Source: Saccopteryx bilineata
Taxonomy: Eukaryota > Chordata > Mammalia > Chiroptera > Emballonuridae
DNA length: 64,000 nucleotides
Direction: 5' to 3'
Assembly (NCBI RefSeq): GCF_036850765.1
Contig: NC_089491.1
Coordinates: 94,458,740 to 94,522,739 of the forward strand
Made by a program: the position numbers and the translations under genes. This document shows positions 1-12,074 of this stretch, piece by piece. How positions within the stretch are numbered: the first letter of the stretch is position 1; the number at the start of each line of letters is the position of its first letter. The notes beneath the pieces were generated by a model. The model searched no databases and was not told the DNA's origin. It saw only the letters and a list, made by a program, of their open reading frames with translations.

Positions 1-1051
1 TCTCCATGGGCAAGGGAAATAAAGGACAGGGTAAACAAATGAGACTATATCAAACTAAAAAGCTTTTGCACAGCTAAAAACAGTATGAACAAAATAAAAA
101 GACAAACCACACAATGGGAGAAGATATTCATCAATGTGTCTGATAAGGAGTTAATACCCAACATTTATAATGAACTTGTAAAACTCAATACCAGGAAGAT
201 AAACAATCCAATCAAAAAATGGGCAAAAGAAATGAATAGACACTTCTCCAAAGAGGACATATAGATGGCCAATAAGCAGATGAAAAAATGTTCAACATCA
301 CTAATTATTAGAGAAATACAAATTAATACCACAATGAGATATCACCTCACACCAGTCAGAATGGCACTCATCAACAAAACAACACAGAGTAAGTGCTGGC
401 GAGGATGTGGAGAAAAGGGAACCCTCCTGCATTGCTGGTGGGAATGTAGACTGGTGCAGCCAATGTGGAATAAAGTATGGAGATTCCTCAAAAAATTAAA
501 AATGGAACTGCCTTTTGACCCAGCCATCTCACATTCAGGAATATACCCCAAGAACACCACATCAATGATTCAAAAGGAGAAATGCACTCCCATGTTTATG
601 GAAGCCTTGTTTACTATAGCCAAGATCTGGAAACAGCCCAAGTGTCTGTCAATGGACAAGTGGAATTAAAAGCAATGGTAGATATACACAATGAAATACT
701 ATGAAAAAGAAGGAAATCTTACTTTTGCGACAACATGGATGGACCTGGATACTATTATGTTAAGTGAAATAAGCCAGGCAGAGAAAGAAAAATACCATAT
801 GACTTCACTTATTTGAGGAATCCAATGAACAGTATGAACTGAGGAATGGAATTAAGACAGAGGCGGGAAAAAGGGTCCAGAGGGAAAGGGGAAGATAGGA
901 TGGGATGAGAACAGAAAAGCAAAAACAGGATAGGGCGTTGCAGGGAGGAGGGCAAGGGGGATGTAGTGGGGAACAAGGGGGAGGGGGAGGTATTCAGGGG
1001 GACACTAAAATCTATGTACACCCAATAAATTAAAATAAAATAAAATTTTTT
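1..1051 (+). mobile_element. L1 retrotransposon, 3' end (ORF2 C-terminus plus 3' UTR), truncated by window edge
   Basis: The sense strand encodes the end of L1 ORF2. Visible landmarks are the cysteine-rich motif [18 protein letters not shown] (within 394-450), a [24 protein letters not shown] stretch, and IYPKN before a degenerate end near 810. Stops occur near 40 and 262 and again after 669, so it is not translatable. A G-rich 3' UTR follows (about 850-1005), then AATAAA and a short A-rich tail near 1025-1051. The 5' part lies outside the window. It is closely related to the minus-strand L1s further along. Confidence 0.93.
265..669 (+). pseudogene. L1 ORF2 C-terminal fragment (134 codons open)
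   Basis: This is the longest open piece of the decayed ORF2 at the left edge. It contains the C-terminal cysteine-rich segment (two CxxxC-like pairs with HCWWEC) that L1 ORF2 proteins need for retrotransposition. It is bounded upstream by a TAG at about 262 and downstream by a TAA at 667. The open frame is a chance remnant and the first Met is not a real start. I expect no product. Confidence 0.85.
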
Positions 1052-2199
1052 AGAAAAGACATTCAGAGGGCCAAAAAGGTATGAGGACCTCAATTTTATT
1101 TAAATAACTAAAATTAAAACATAAACAGATTTAAAATTTTCACCTTAGTGATCAAAGAAATGAAAATTATAACTATGATGTCATTTCTACTTATAAAATT
1201 GGCAAAGATAAAATGAAACTAATATTATGAGTGCAGCATAATTTTATTGGTTTTTACTATTGATAGTGTAAATTGATACTAACTTTTTACAAGAAATTTG
1301 GCAACACCTATTCTAAATCTTTAAAGAAAAAATCTATCTTTTTGATATTTATATGTCATTTATCCTTACTTTAAACAGTTATCATACTGCAAAAGACATC
1401 AGAGATCCACAGAAAAAAATTATATAGAAGGTATTTGCCATGTGTTAGCTATAGTCTAATAAAAACTAGAAACATACATATATAACAAGGGGAGTGATGG
1501 TAAATGAATTGTTATGTGTGCCTATGCTATAAAAACAGCCATTAAAAAGTCGTGTTTTCTAAAATTGCTTAAAGATATGAATAAATGGATACAATAAAAT
1601 GTTAAGAAAAAAGCTGCTTACAAAGTATATAGAATAGATGTTAAAAATAAATATGTAAGAAAAACTAGAAAAAAATCTCAAAATTATGAAAAGTAAGTTA
1701 CTTCTGACAGGTGTGATTTTTTTCCCTTCTTTGTGTTTTTATGTTACTTACAGTTTCCTCATTTTAAAAAACATTAATCTGCTCATTTCTCAATATTTTC
1801 TACTAGACTGTGGGCTCCTTGTGGAGGGGCTGTATTTTCTTCACAGCAGTGCCTTCCTTCAGAAAGCAGCACAGTACTGATGCAAGACAGGGACTACCAC
1901 ATGTTAAATTAATAAAGGAATTGCTTTTGTAACCAAAGAAAATGCAATGAATTTTATTTAGATTAGTTATCATTTATTCAGGGGATAACTATTTTTATGT
2001 AAATGGAATTATAATTGACTGAACCTAAGTTAGCATTTCTCAGTTGTTTCTGAAATTTCATATAAGTTGAAAATAATAAAAGAGGAAGATGTTATTAACA
2101 TTACAGTACAATAAATTTAAAAAAATTTTTAAGAAGTATTCTTTTTTATATATTAGTTCTTACTCCACAAAGAACTATAGATGGTTTAAATAAGAGTAT
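1052..2199. other. AT-rich non-coding stretch with a small old L2/MIR-like remnant
   Basis: There is no credible gene. Around 1800-1915 a plus-strand stretch resembles the 3' end shared by L2-type elements (GACTGTGGGCTCCTTGTGGA, then CACAGTACTGATGC). The 64-codon frame at 1686-1880 runs over this repeat and is judged spurious. The remainder is AT-rich with no structure I recognise. Confidence 0.55.
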
Positions 2200-2204
2200 A
2201 TAAT

Positions 2205-2452
2205 AATAGTAATTCAACATTTTTCAAGTATTTACCAGGTTTTCCTCTAAGTGCTTTAACTCTATTAATTATTTAATCTTCATAGCAACCCTACCATTAT
2301 TTCAATTTTACAAACAAAGATACTGACGCACAGTGTTTAGTAAAATACACATAATCACACACCTAATACATGGATGAGTTAGGGTTTAACTCAGACCCTC
2401 TGACTCCAAAGCCCACACTCTTGCGGTCTACAAAACTGCCTCTACAAAAGTT
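2205..2452 (+). mobile_element. MIR SINE, near full length but strongly diverged
   Basis: The order of blocks follows the MIR consensus: AGTATTTACCAGG, then AAGTGCTTTAACTCTATTAA, CTTCATAGCAACCCTACCAT, ATTTTACAAACAAAGATACT, a TCACACACCTA segment, TTAACTCAGACCCTCTGACT and AAGCCCACACTCTTG. Divergence is high, as expected for an ancient mammalian repeat. Confidence 0.8.
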
Positions 2453-2933
2453 GAAGTTTGAGACAGTCAGAATCTGCTGTTATGATTTTTTAAGCACGAT
2501 GTGACTTCTTCAAGTTCAATGTACAGCCATTAGGTTCATCAAATTGAAGTATGCACCACACTGACCTAACACTGAGGTGAACACTGTTCCTATTTATTGT
2601 CCAACCTTCTTTCAGTCCTTAACCTCTTTCCTTGTTATAGCCTTCTCTTCCTAAAAGTAACACCTGTATCCACATGTTCTCTGTGCCGTTCACTCCATCA
2701 ACACTTACAGACCTCAAAGGGCCTTTCCAACTTGTTTATTCTCACGTATAAAATAACTGATGTGATATTGTTACCCCCTCCAAATAATTTGGGTGTTAAC
2801 AAGAAACAGATTCTTATATGTAAACACCAAATTTCCAACAGTGAGGGATTCAAGGATTGACAGGGTGTAAAGGAGATAGTTTGAATACACAGAATTTCTG
2901 GTACCACAAAATTATATCCACAAAAGACACTGG

Positions 2934-3150
2934 GCTTCTGTAAACACTGTAAGTTCTGGAGTCTGCCATTTTCTAGCTGTGTGAACATAGAAAATGTCGG
3001 TTAATTGGGCCTTTTTTTAATTTTTAAAAGACAGCAGAACCTATAGTTCCTCCTTTCCAGGGATGTGACAAGATTTAGTGATAATGTATCAATATCTAAG
3101 TAAGCACCTGAAGTCTCTGGCGTAGAGTTATTACTCCATAAATTATTGGT
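2934..3150 (+). repeat. MIR-like remnant whose first 80 bp is repeated at 3281-3361
   Basis: The stretch CATTTTCTAGCTGTGTGAAC followed by a weak rest of MIR (CCTCCTTTCC, GATTTAGTGATAATG, AGCACCTGAAG) suggests an old MIR core. Its first 80 bases recur about 347 bp downstream with roughly 85-90% identity by eye. The pair therefore represents a local duplication that has since diverged. Confidence 0.5.
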
Positions 3151-3280
3151 ATTGGTTTTTAGTACTCATTTTTTGTTAGCATAAACATTAATATGAATGA
3201 TGTTAACATTAAGAAAAAGTACTAAAACTAGCATCAGGAAATGTATTTGAGCTTTAACTAATCCAAGACGAGTAAATGGG

Positions 3281-3361
3281 CTCTTGTAAACACTATAAGT
3301 TTTGAAGTCCACCATTTTCTAGCTATGTAAACATAGAAAATGTAGATAATTGGGCCTTTAC
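3281..3361 (+). repeat. second copy of the 80-bp duplicated segment
   Basis: It matches 2934-3013 in order (TGTAAACACTATAAGTTTTG, CCATTTTCTAGCTATGTAAA, AATTGGGCCTTTA) with scattered substitutions. The segment between the copies does not repeat. See the finding on this duplication. Confidence 0.75.
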
Positions 3362-4039
3362 TAGTCTTATAAGCCTGAAAATATTACTTACCAACCCTGA
3401 CTCTGTTGAGAGAGGCAGTCCCCATAGGGGCTGAACACCGTGCATGCTCCTGCTGACTATGCCAAACATATAAGGTCCTGACAGCTCTTTATGGGAGCCA
3501 CTTCTCAGAGTTGGTTTTTCCTGCAAGCAACCTTGAAGGATAAGGTAATACCTCCAGCCAGACAAACAACAAATTTGTTTAAAGCTCCTGTAAAGCCAAT
3601 GACTTCTTCTTCTGTAACAACCCACAGAGTGTGCAGCATCCATCTAAGTCCATCTCTGTCACCCCTTGGAAGCTGAAGATCATGGTGAAATGGAGTTCAG
3701 ACCATGCTCTTGCTTTCTGCTGTGCTGCCTTTATCTCTGACCTAGAAGATGTGTATTCTGCCAGCATCCAGATAACTGCAACAGGCCAGCTTGTCAGCAT
3801 ACATGAAGGGTAAAATCTCAGAATGCTCAGGGGTTATAACAGACTCTGACTATTCGTATTTACCAAAGAAGAATAGTACCATCTGCCTATCTCCTTCATA
3901 CAACTTTTGGAATAGCTAAGTAAATATGCATATATGTCCATGAAGATTATCTAGTTTTATGTAAGATGAGAGGCTAGTATAACACAAGTGACTGCAGACC
4001 ATAAGGAGAACTCTGTGTCATAGTGTTAAGAGACTCAAA
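3362..4039. other. unique sequence with overlapping short open frames, no recognised gene
   Basis: Open frames of 106 and 73 codons on the minus strand (3323-3643, 3579-3800) and 60-61 codons on the plus strand overlap one another. None gives a protein I recognise, and no splice-site arrangement stands out. The stretch is GC-richer than its neighbours, which by itself lengthens chance frames. It could be an old unrecognised repeat or a decayed retrocopy. Confidence 0.4.
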
Positions 4040-4053
4040 ATATAGTAATACTG

Positions 4054-4273
4054 CCTGACCTCTGGTGGCGCAGTGGATAAAGCGTTGACCTGGGAACACT
4101 GAGGTCACCGGTTCAAAACCCTGCACTTGTCTGGTCAAGGCACATATGGGAGTTGATGCTTCCTGCTCCTCCCCCCTTTCTCTCTCTCTCTCTCTCCCCC
4201 CTCCCTCCTCTCTAAAATGAATAAATAAAAATAAATAAATAAAATAAGAAAATCTTCAGTAAAAAAAATATAT
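4054..4273 (+). mobile_element. Rhin-1-like tRNA-derived SINE with 14-bp target-site duplication
   Basis: It starts CCTGACCTCTGGTGGCGCAG and has a tRNA-like head with a GGTTCAAAACC B-box-like motif. The shared tail motif GTCAAGGCACATATGGGAG follows, then a (TC)n tract and an A-rich tail. The perfect 14-bp duplication ATATAGTAATACTG flanks it at 4040-4053 and 4274-4287. It is shorter than the ~350-bp copies elsewhere, lacking the middle TTGAGC-repeat part. Confidence 0.88.
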
Positions 4274-4287
4274 ATATAGTAATACTG

Positions 4288-5684
4288 TGTTAATTACAAG
4301 TCTATATTTTTTAGGCTCTCTCTTAAAAGCATTCCCTATGGTCTTGTTATCAAGAGATACCAAACTCCGAGAATAACAGCATGTGAGTGGTGCACTCCTA
4401 TGCGTGGATAACTCATGGATAACTCATAAATTGAAACAAAACCAAAAGCGTCCAAAATAACAACTTTACTCTGCTGAAATGCCTTCAGCCTTTTTTATTG
4501 TAGTTTTGATATAATTGTTTACATTTTTCACATACTTAAACAAATATTACTCTGCGGGGATTCTACAATTCTTTCCATAAGTACTTTACCTTTTCCTCTG
4601 GACTAAATATGTACAGAAAGCCAGATACACCCTGATTCTTCTACCTCACATGTATCATGACCAATGAAAAAGACATCTGCTCTGAGACTTAATGCCAACT
4701 ACAAAGAATTAATGGAACCAGGGCCTTTGAGTTATACAAATGCTAGTTCCAGTTTGAATCCATCAAATGATTACTGGATATGCAATGAAATTGCCTATAT
4801 GCTGAAATCTTCAATGGCCAGATGAATACTGCCCAAATTCAGAGAACCATGGACGGTCATTCAAAATCACTATAACTAGTACCCTTGATGTTTACCAAAC
4901 CATAAACCAAACCTGGCGCAAATGAATAGTAATTAAGTGAAAAATCATTAACACAGCTTTAATATTTCAAAAGAAAACTCTAACTCAAGGGCAACCTTTT
5001 GTTTCCATGATAAAACAAAATGATCAGAAACCTATATGCACATGAACATGATGAACATTTTATGAATGACAAATTGTCTCAATTGAGATCCAAACATATC
5101 TATCTGCAAATGTCTGGTGAAAAAATGGGAAGCCAAAAGAAAGTATTGGTTTGAGTGAATTTGTTTGCAATTGAGTTTTTGTTTGTTTTTGGTTTTGAGG
5201 GGAGAAAAAAGGGGGTGTTTGAGTGGCATCTTAAACAAAATCCAACAATGGACAAGAGAATATAGTGCAGGCACTCCCCTTTGCCCATGGAGCTGCCTGT
5301 GAGGATCTGGGAAGATCAGAGCAGGAAGACTAGTTTTAATTCTGAAGGACAGAATGAAACCTTGAAACAAACAGTCTCCCTTGCAATTAGAAATGGTGCT
5401 CAATAAATAGCTTTCGTTGTTGTTACACTAACACTTTAACCGTAACACTGGCCTATTTGCTCTGGTTCAGTGACACTACAATAGACTTTAATGTGAAAAA
5501 CAAGCAAACAGCTCAGCATTACTAACTGAACACTATAGTCATTTCTTTAACATTAGAGGAGATTCTTTGCAGCCTGTATTTTCTCAAAACAATAGATAAT
5601 TACATGAATGGGGAAAATGAAGGAAGTAAGGAGTGAGAGAGAGAGGGAGAGAAAGAGACAGCAGTAGCTAAAAAATTAAATTCT
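4288..5684. other. non-coding unique stretch
   Basis: No gene is supported. The 123-codon minus-strand frame at 5032-5403 has no recognisable domain. A short (GA)n tract lies at about 5632-5660 just before the next L1. Confidence 0.5.
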
Positions 5685-7703
5685 TTTTTTATTTAGAAAG
5701 TTAAATTTAATGGGGTGACACTGATCAATAAGAGTATATAGGTTTCAGGTAAACATTCCTATAGTATTACAACTGCTGATTGTGTTGTGTGCCCATCACC
5801 CAAAGTCAAATCATTTTCTGTCACCATATATTTGTTCCTCTTTACTTCCCTCCTCCCCATCCTCCTCTACTTGGTAACTACTTCTTTATCCAATTCTCTC
5901 TTAAGGGACACTTGAGTTATTTCCATGTCTGATTGAAGAGGCTTTCTTTTCTGTGGCCACTGTGGATAATGCTGCAATGAACATGGGGGTGCATGTGTCC
6001 TTGTGTAGCAATGTTTTTTGAGTTTTTTGGGTACTCAGTAGAGAGATTATGGGTCATATGGTAGTTTTATTCTTAATTTTTGAGGATCCAGCATACTTTA
6101 TTTCATAATGGCCATACCAGTTTAAATTCTCACCAGCAGTGAATGAGAGTTCCTTTTTCTCCACAGCTTCTCCAACACCTATTATTACCTGTCCTGTTGA
6201 TAGCTAATCTAACAGGTGTGAGGTGGTATCTCATTGTAGCTTTGATTTGCATTTCTCGAATAGCTAGTGAAAGTGAACATCTTTTCATATATCTGCTGAC
6301 CATTTTTTCTGTCTTTGTGAAAGAAGTGTCTGTTTCAGGTCCTCTCCCCATTTTCTAGTTGGATTTTTTTTGCTTGTTTATTGCTGAGCTTTGTGAGTCC
6401 TTTATATATTTAAGACATTAACTTCTTATCAGGGCTGTTGTTTATAAATATCTCCCTTTTGGTTGGCTGCATTTTTGTTTTATTGACAATTTCTTTTGTT
6501 GTAAAAAATCATTTTACTTTAATATACTCCCATTCATTTATATTTGTTTTTACTTCCCTTGCCTTTGGAGTCAAATTCATAAAATATTCTCTAGAGCCAA
6601 GGTCCATAAATTTAGTACTTATGTTTTCTCCTATGTAATTTATTGTTTTAAACCTTATGTTTAGGTCTTTGATCCCTTTTGAGTTAAGTTTTGTGCGTGA
6701 GGACAAACTGCAGTCAAGTTTCATTCTTTTGCATGTGTATTTTCAATTTTTCCAGCATCATTTATTGAAGAGGCTTTCTTTTCTGTATTGTGTGTTTTTG
6801 GCTTCTTAATCAGAAATTTTTTGTTCATTTATAAGTGGTTTTATTTCTGGGCTCTTGATTCTGTTCCATTGGTCTGTCTGTCTATTTTCTTCCAGTACCA
6901 TGATCTTTTGATTATTGTGGCTCTGTAGTATAATTTAAAGCCAGGCAATGTGATACCTCCAGCTTCATTCTTTTTTCTCAGGATTGCTTTGGCTATTTGG
7001 TGTCTTTTATAGTTCCATACAGATCTGGTAATTTTTTGTTCTATTTCTTTTTAAAAAATGACATTGAAATTTTAATGGGAGTTGTATTAAATCTGTAAAT
7101 TGATTTGGGTAATATGGTCATTTAACTATGTTGATTCTTCCATTCCATGAACATAGAATGTATTTCCATTTCATTGTGTCTTTTTCAATTTCTCTTATAA
7201 TTTTTTATAGTTTTCAGTATATAGGTTCTTCACATACTTTGTTAAGTTTATTACTAGATATTTGGATTTCTTTGTTGCAATTTTAGGGGAATTGTTTTCT
7301 CAGTTCATTTTCTAAAGTTTCATTGTCAGCATATAGGAAAGCTGTAGACTTTTGTATATTGATTTTGTATTTTCTGACTTTACTGCATTTGTTTATTGTT
7401 CCTAACAGTTTTTCAGAGGAATCTTTGGGGTTTTCTATATATAGGATCACGTCATAGGCAAAAAGTGATACCTTTACTTCTTTCCTGATATGGATGTCCT
7501 TTATTTCTTCCCCTTGCCTGATTGCTCCAGCTAAAACTTCCAGTACTATGTTAAATAAGAATGATTAGAGTGGGTAGCCTTTTCGTGTTCCTGATTTTAG
7601 AGGAAAAGCCTTGTTTTTCACCATTTAGTATGATATTGACTGATGATTTGTCATATATGGCCTTCATTATATTAAGGTACTTTTCTTCTATACTAATTTT
7701 ATT
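5685..7703 (-). mobile_element. Old L1 (3' part), minus strand, split by a younger L1
   Basis: Read on the plus strand, it begins with the T-rich tail and 3' UTR end (TTAATGGGGTGACACTGATC). It then runs 5'-ward through ORF2: the cysteine-rich C-terminus near 6130-6350, the KINEW region near 6530, and the RT region near 7440-7700. Many frameshifts and stops are present. The sequence stops at 7703 and resumes at 15793, with the young L1 between and its target site duplicated. Confidence 0.9.
7689..7703. repeat. left target-site duplication of the young L1
   Basis: TATACTAATTTTATT here matches 15793-15807 exactly. It is part of the old L1's RT region, which fixes the young L1 boundaries at about 7704 and 15792. 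Confidence 0.8.
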
Positions 7704-7944
7704 TTTTTTTATTGTATTTATTTTTAATGGGGTGACATCAGTAAATCAAGATACATATATTCAAAGATAATATGTCCAGGTTATCTTAAAGTTCAATTAT
7801 GTTGCATACCCATCACCCAAAGTCAGATTGTCCTGTCACCCTCTATCTAATTCTCTTTGTGCCCCTCCCCCTCCCCTTTCCCTCTCCCTCTCCCCCCTCC
7901 CCCCGTAACCACCACACTCTTATCAATGTCTCTTGGTCTCACTT

Positions 7945-10900
7945 TTATGTCCCATCTACGTATGGAAAAATGCAGTTCCTGGTTTTTTCTGATTTACTTA
8001 TTTCACTCCGTATAATGTTGTCAAGATCCCACCATTTTGCTATAAATGATCCGATGTCATCATTTCTTATGGCTGAGTAGTATTCCATAGTGTATATGTG
8101 CCACATCTTCTTTATCCAGTCATCTATTGATGGGCTTTTTGGTTGTTTCCATGTCCTGGCCACTGTGAACAATGCTGCAATGAACATGGGGCTGCATGTG
8201 TCTTTACAAGTCAATGTTTCTGAGTTTTTGGGGTATATACCCAGTAGAGGGATTGCTGGGTCATAAGGTAGTTCTATTTTCAGTTTTTTGAGGAACCACC
8301 ATACTTTCTTCCATAATGGTTGTACTACTTTACATTCCCACCAACAGTGGATGAGGGTTCCTTTTTCTCCACAACCTCTCCAACATTTGCTATTACCTGT
8401 CTTGTTAATAATAGCTAGTCTAACAGGTGTGAGGTGGTATCTCATTGCAGTTTTGATTTGCATTTCTCTAATAACTAAAGAAGATGAGCATCTTTTCATA
8501 TATCTGTTGGCCATTTGTATTTCTTCCTGGGAGAAGTGTCTGTTCATATACTCTTCCCATTTTTTTATTGGATTGTTTGTTTGTTTGTCGTTGAGTTTTA
8601 TGAGTTCTTTGTATATTTTGGATATTAGGCCCTTATCTGAGCAGGTGTTTAAAAATATCATTTCCCAATTAGTTGGCTGTCTGTTTATCTTGTTATCAAT
8701 TTCTCTTGCTGAACAAAAACTTCTTAGTCTGATGTAGTCCCATTCATTAATTTTTGCTTTCACTTCTCTTGCCTATGGAGTCAAATTCATAAAATGCTCT
8801 TTAAAGCCCAGGTCCATGAGTTTGGTACCTATGTCTTCTTCTATGTACTTTATTGTTTCAGGTCTTATGTTTAGATCTTTGATCCATTTTGAGTTAATTT
8901 TAGTACAGGGGGACAAACTGTAGTCCAGCTTCATTCTTTTGCATGTGGCTTTCCAGTTTTCCCAGCACCATTTGTTGAAGAGGCTTTCTTTTCTCCATTG
9001 AGTGTTGTTGGCCCCTTTATCAAAAATTATTTGACTATATATATGTGGTTTTATTTCTGGGCTTTCTATTCTGTTCCATTGGTCTGAGTGTCTATTTTTC
9101 TGCCAATACCATGTTGTTTTGATTATCGTGGCCCTATAATAGAGTTTGAAGTCAGGTATTGTAATGTCCCCAGCTTCATTCCATTTCTTTAGGATTGCTT
9201 TGGCTATTCAGGGCTTTTTATAGTTCCATATAAATCTGATTATTTTTTGCTCCATTTCTTTAAAAAATGTCATTGGAATTTTGATGGGAATTGCATTAAA
9301 TTTGTATATAGCTTTGGGTAATATGGCCATCTTGATTATATTTATTCTACCTAACCAAGAACAAGGTATATTCTTCCATCTCATAATGTCCTTTTCGATT
9401 TCCCTTAACAATGGTTTATAGTTTTCATTGTATAAGTCCTTTACATTCTTTGTTATGTTTATTCCTAGGTATTTTATTTTTTTTGTTGCAATCATGAAGG
9501 GGATTATTCTTTTGAGTTCATTCTCAGATGTTTCATTGTTGGCATATAGAAAGGCTATTGACTTCTGTATGTTAATTTTGTATCCTGCGACCTTACTGTA
9601 TTGGCTTATTTTTTCTAGAAGTCTTTTTGTGGATTCTTTGGGGTTTTCGATGTATAGGATCATATCATCTGCAAAAAGTGATACCTTTACTTCTTCTTTT
9701 CCAATATGGATGCCTTTTATTTCTTTGTCTTGTCTGATTGCTGTGGCAAGAACCTCTAGTACCACATTAAATAAGAGTGGAGAGAGTGGACAACCCTGTC
9801 TTGTTCCTGATTTACGGGGGAAAGCCTTCAGTTTTGTGCCATTTAGTATAATGTTAGCTGATGGTTTATCATATATGGCCTTTATCATGTTGAGATATTT
9901 TCCTTCTATACCCATTTTGTTGAGAGTCTTAAACATAAAATTGTGTTGTATTTTATCAAAAGCCTTTTCTGCATCTATTGATAATATCATGTGGTTCTTG
10001 TTCTTTGTTTTGTTGATATGGTGTATTACGTTAACCGTTTTACGTATGTTGAACCATCCTTGAGATTCTGGGATGAATCCCACTTGATCATGATGTATTA
10101 TTTTTTTAATATGTTGTTGTATTCGATTTGCTAGTATTTTGTTTAGTATTTTAGCATCTGTATTCATTAGAGATATTGGTCTGTAGTTTTCTTTTTTTGT
10201 GCCATCCTTGCCTGGTTTTGGTATAAGGGTTATGTTTGCCTCATAAAATGTGTTTGGAAGTATTGCTTCTTCTTCAATTTTTTGGAAGACTTTCTGTAGA
10301 ATAGGAACCAAGTCTTCTTTGAAGGTTTGATAAAATTTGCTGGTATAGCCGTCTGGGCCTGGACTTTTATTTTTGGGGAGGTTTTTAATGGTTTTTTCTA
10401 TTTCTTCTCTACTGATAGGTCTGTTTAGGCTTTCTGCTTCTTCTTGACTCAGTCTAGGAAGGTTGTATTGTTCTAGGAATTTATCCATTTCTTCTAGGTT
10501 GTTGAATTTAGTGGCATAAAGTTTTTCATAGTATTCTACAATAATTCTTTGTATATCTACGATGTCCGTGGTGATTTCTCCTCTTTCATTTTGGATTTTG
10601 TTTATATGAGTTCTTTCTCTTTTTTCCTTGGTAAGTCTTGCCAAGGGTTTGTCAATTTTGTTGATTTTTTCAAAGAACCAGCTCCTTGTTCTATTAATTT
10701 TTTCTATAGTTTTTCTGTTCTCTATTTCATTTATTTCTGCTCTGATTTTTATTATCTCCTTTCTTCGGCTGGTTTTGGGTTGTCTTTGTTCTTCTTTTTC
10801 TAGTTCCTTAAGGTGGGAAGTTAAGTGGTTCACTTGGGCTCTCTCTTGTTTGTTCATATATGCCTGAAGTGATATGAACTTCCCTCTTATCACTGCTTTT

Positions 10901-11771
10901 GCTGCATCCCATAGATTCTGATATGTCGTAGTATCATTTTCATTTGTCTGTATATATCTTTTGATCTCTGCACTTATTTCTTCTTTGACCCATTCATTCT
11001 TTAAAAGTATGTTGTTTAGTTTCCACATTTTTGTGGGATTTTTCCCTCTTTTTTGCTGTTGAATTCTAGTTTCAAGGCTTTATGATCAGAAAATATGCTT
11101 GGTACAACTTCAATTTTTCTGAATTTGCTGATGTTGTTTTTGTGGCCCAGCATATGGTCAATTCTTGAGAATGATCCATGTACACTGGAGAAAAATGTAT
11201 ACTCAGTCACTTTGGGATGAAATGTCCTATAGATGTCTCTCATATCCAGGTGCTCTAGTGTTTTGTTTAAGGCCACTATGTCTTTGTTGATTCTCTGTTT
11301 GGATGACCGATCTAGAGCCGTCAGCGGTGTATTGAGGTCTCCAAGTATGATTGTATTTTTGTCAGTTTTTGTTTTAAGGTCAATAAGTAGCTGTCTTATA
11401 TATTTTGGTGCTCCTTGGTTTGGTGCATATATATTAAGAATTGTTATATCTTCTTGATTCAGTGTCCCCTTAGCCATTATGAAGTGACCATTTTTGTCTC
11501 TGAGTACTTTTGCTGTCTTGTAGTCAGCATCATCAGATATGAGTATTGCTACGCCTGCTTTTTTGTGGATGTTATTTGCTTGGAGTATTGTTTTCCAGCC
11601 TTTCACTTTGAATTTGTTTTTATCCTTGTTACTTAGATGAGTTTCTTGAAGGCAGCATACAGTTGGATTTTCTTTTTTGATCCATTCGGCTACTCTGTGC
11701 CTTTTTATTGGTGAGTTTAATCCGTTTACATTTAGTGTAATTATTGACACTTGTGAGTTCCTCATTGCCAT
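7945..11771 (-). pseudogene. L1 ORF2 (endonuclease-reverse transcriptase), three point lesions
   Basis: The span of 3,827 nt corresponds to 1,275 codons plus stop if one deleted base is allowed for, the usual L1 ORF2p length. The N-terminal endonuclease (11771 to about 11050) shows NVNGLNSPIKR, QETHL, GDLN and SRIDHML. The reverse transcriptase (roughly 10400-9600) shows [19 protein letters not shown] and the catalytic FADDM near 9660. The C-terminal cysteine-rich segment [18 protein letters not shown] lies near 8330-8390. Lesions seen: a 1-nt loss in an A run near 11040, between the 251-codon and 606-codon open parts; a TGA at 9208-9210 where CGA is expected; and a TAG at 8773-8775 where CAG is expected. 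The last two fit C-to-T decay. I read the 9207-8776 segment through and it is otherwise open. As it stands the copy cannot make full ORF2p. Confidence 0.93.
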
Positions 11772-12001
11772 TTTATAGATTGCTTTCTGTTAGTTTTGTG
11801 CCTTGTTTGATTCTTCTCTTTCATTTTTCTATCTTTTGTTTTTATTTGGTTGTGTTCCATACATCTTTCCTCTGTTGCTATCTTTTTTAAATCATGTGCT
11901 TCTGTGGTGGTTTTTTCAATGGTGGTTACCATTAAGTAATGAAAAGGGTCCCTACCCTGTTCACTGTAGCGAACTATTTTGTGAGTACTTTTGCCCTCCA
12001 T
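11765..12001 (-). other. Inter-ORF spacer with a 79-codon frame ending at ORF2's start
   Basis: ORF1 stops at 12075 and ORF2's first ATG is at 11771, so about 300 bp separate them, much longer than the ~60 bp of human L1. Within the spacer a 79-codon basic frame starts at 12001 and stops with the TGA at 11764-11762. That TGA overlaps ORF2's second ATG as ATGA. I recognise no domain in it. It may be chance or may assist reinitiation. Confidence 0.5.
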
Positions 12002-12074
12002 CGCCCTTTGCTACTGTTAATCTTCATCCTCTCCCCCCCTTTCTTATTGTTGTCACAGTTTAAAGTTGGTTTTG

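Noticed and set aside
3323..3800. Overlapping frames on both strands that might be exons
   Set aside because: They run on both strands at once and none matches a known protein, so GC content is the simpler explanation.
5032..5403. 123-codon minus-strand frame
   Set aside because: No domain, no signal for splicing and no related frame nearby. Expected by chance in a 64-kb window.
9428..10063. 211-codon plus-strand frame
   Set aside because: Antisense shadow of the L1 reverse-transcriptase region.
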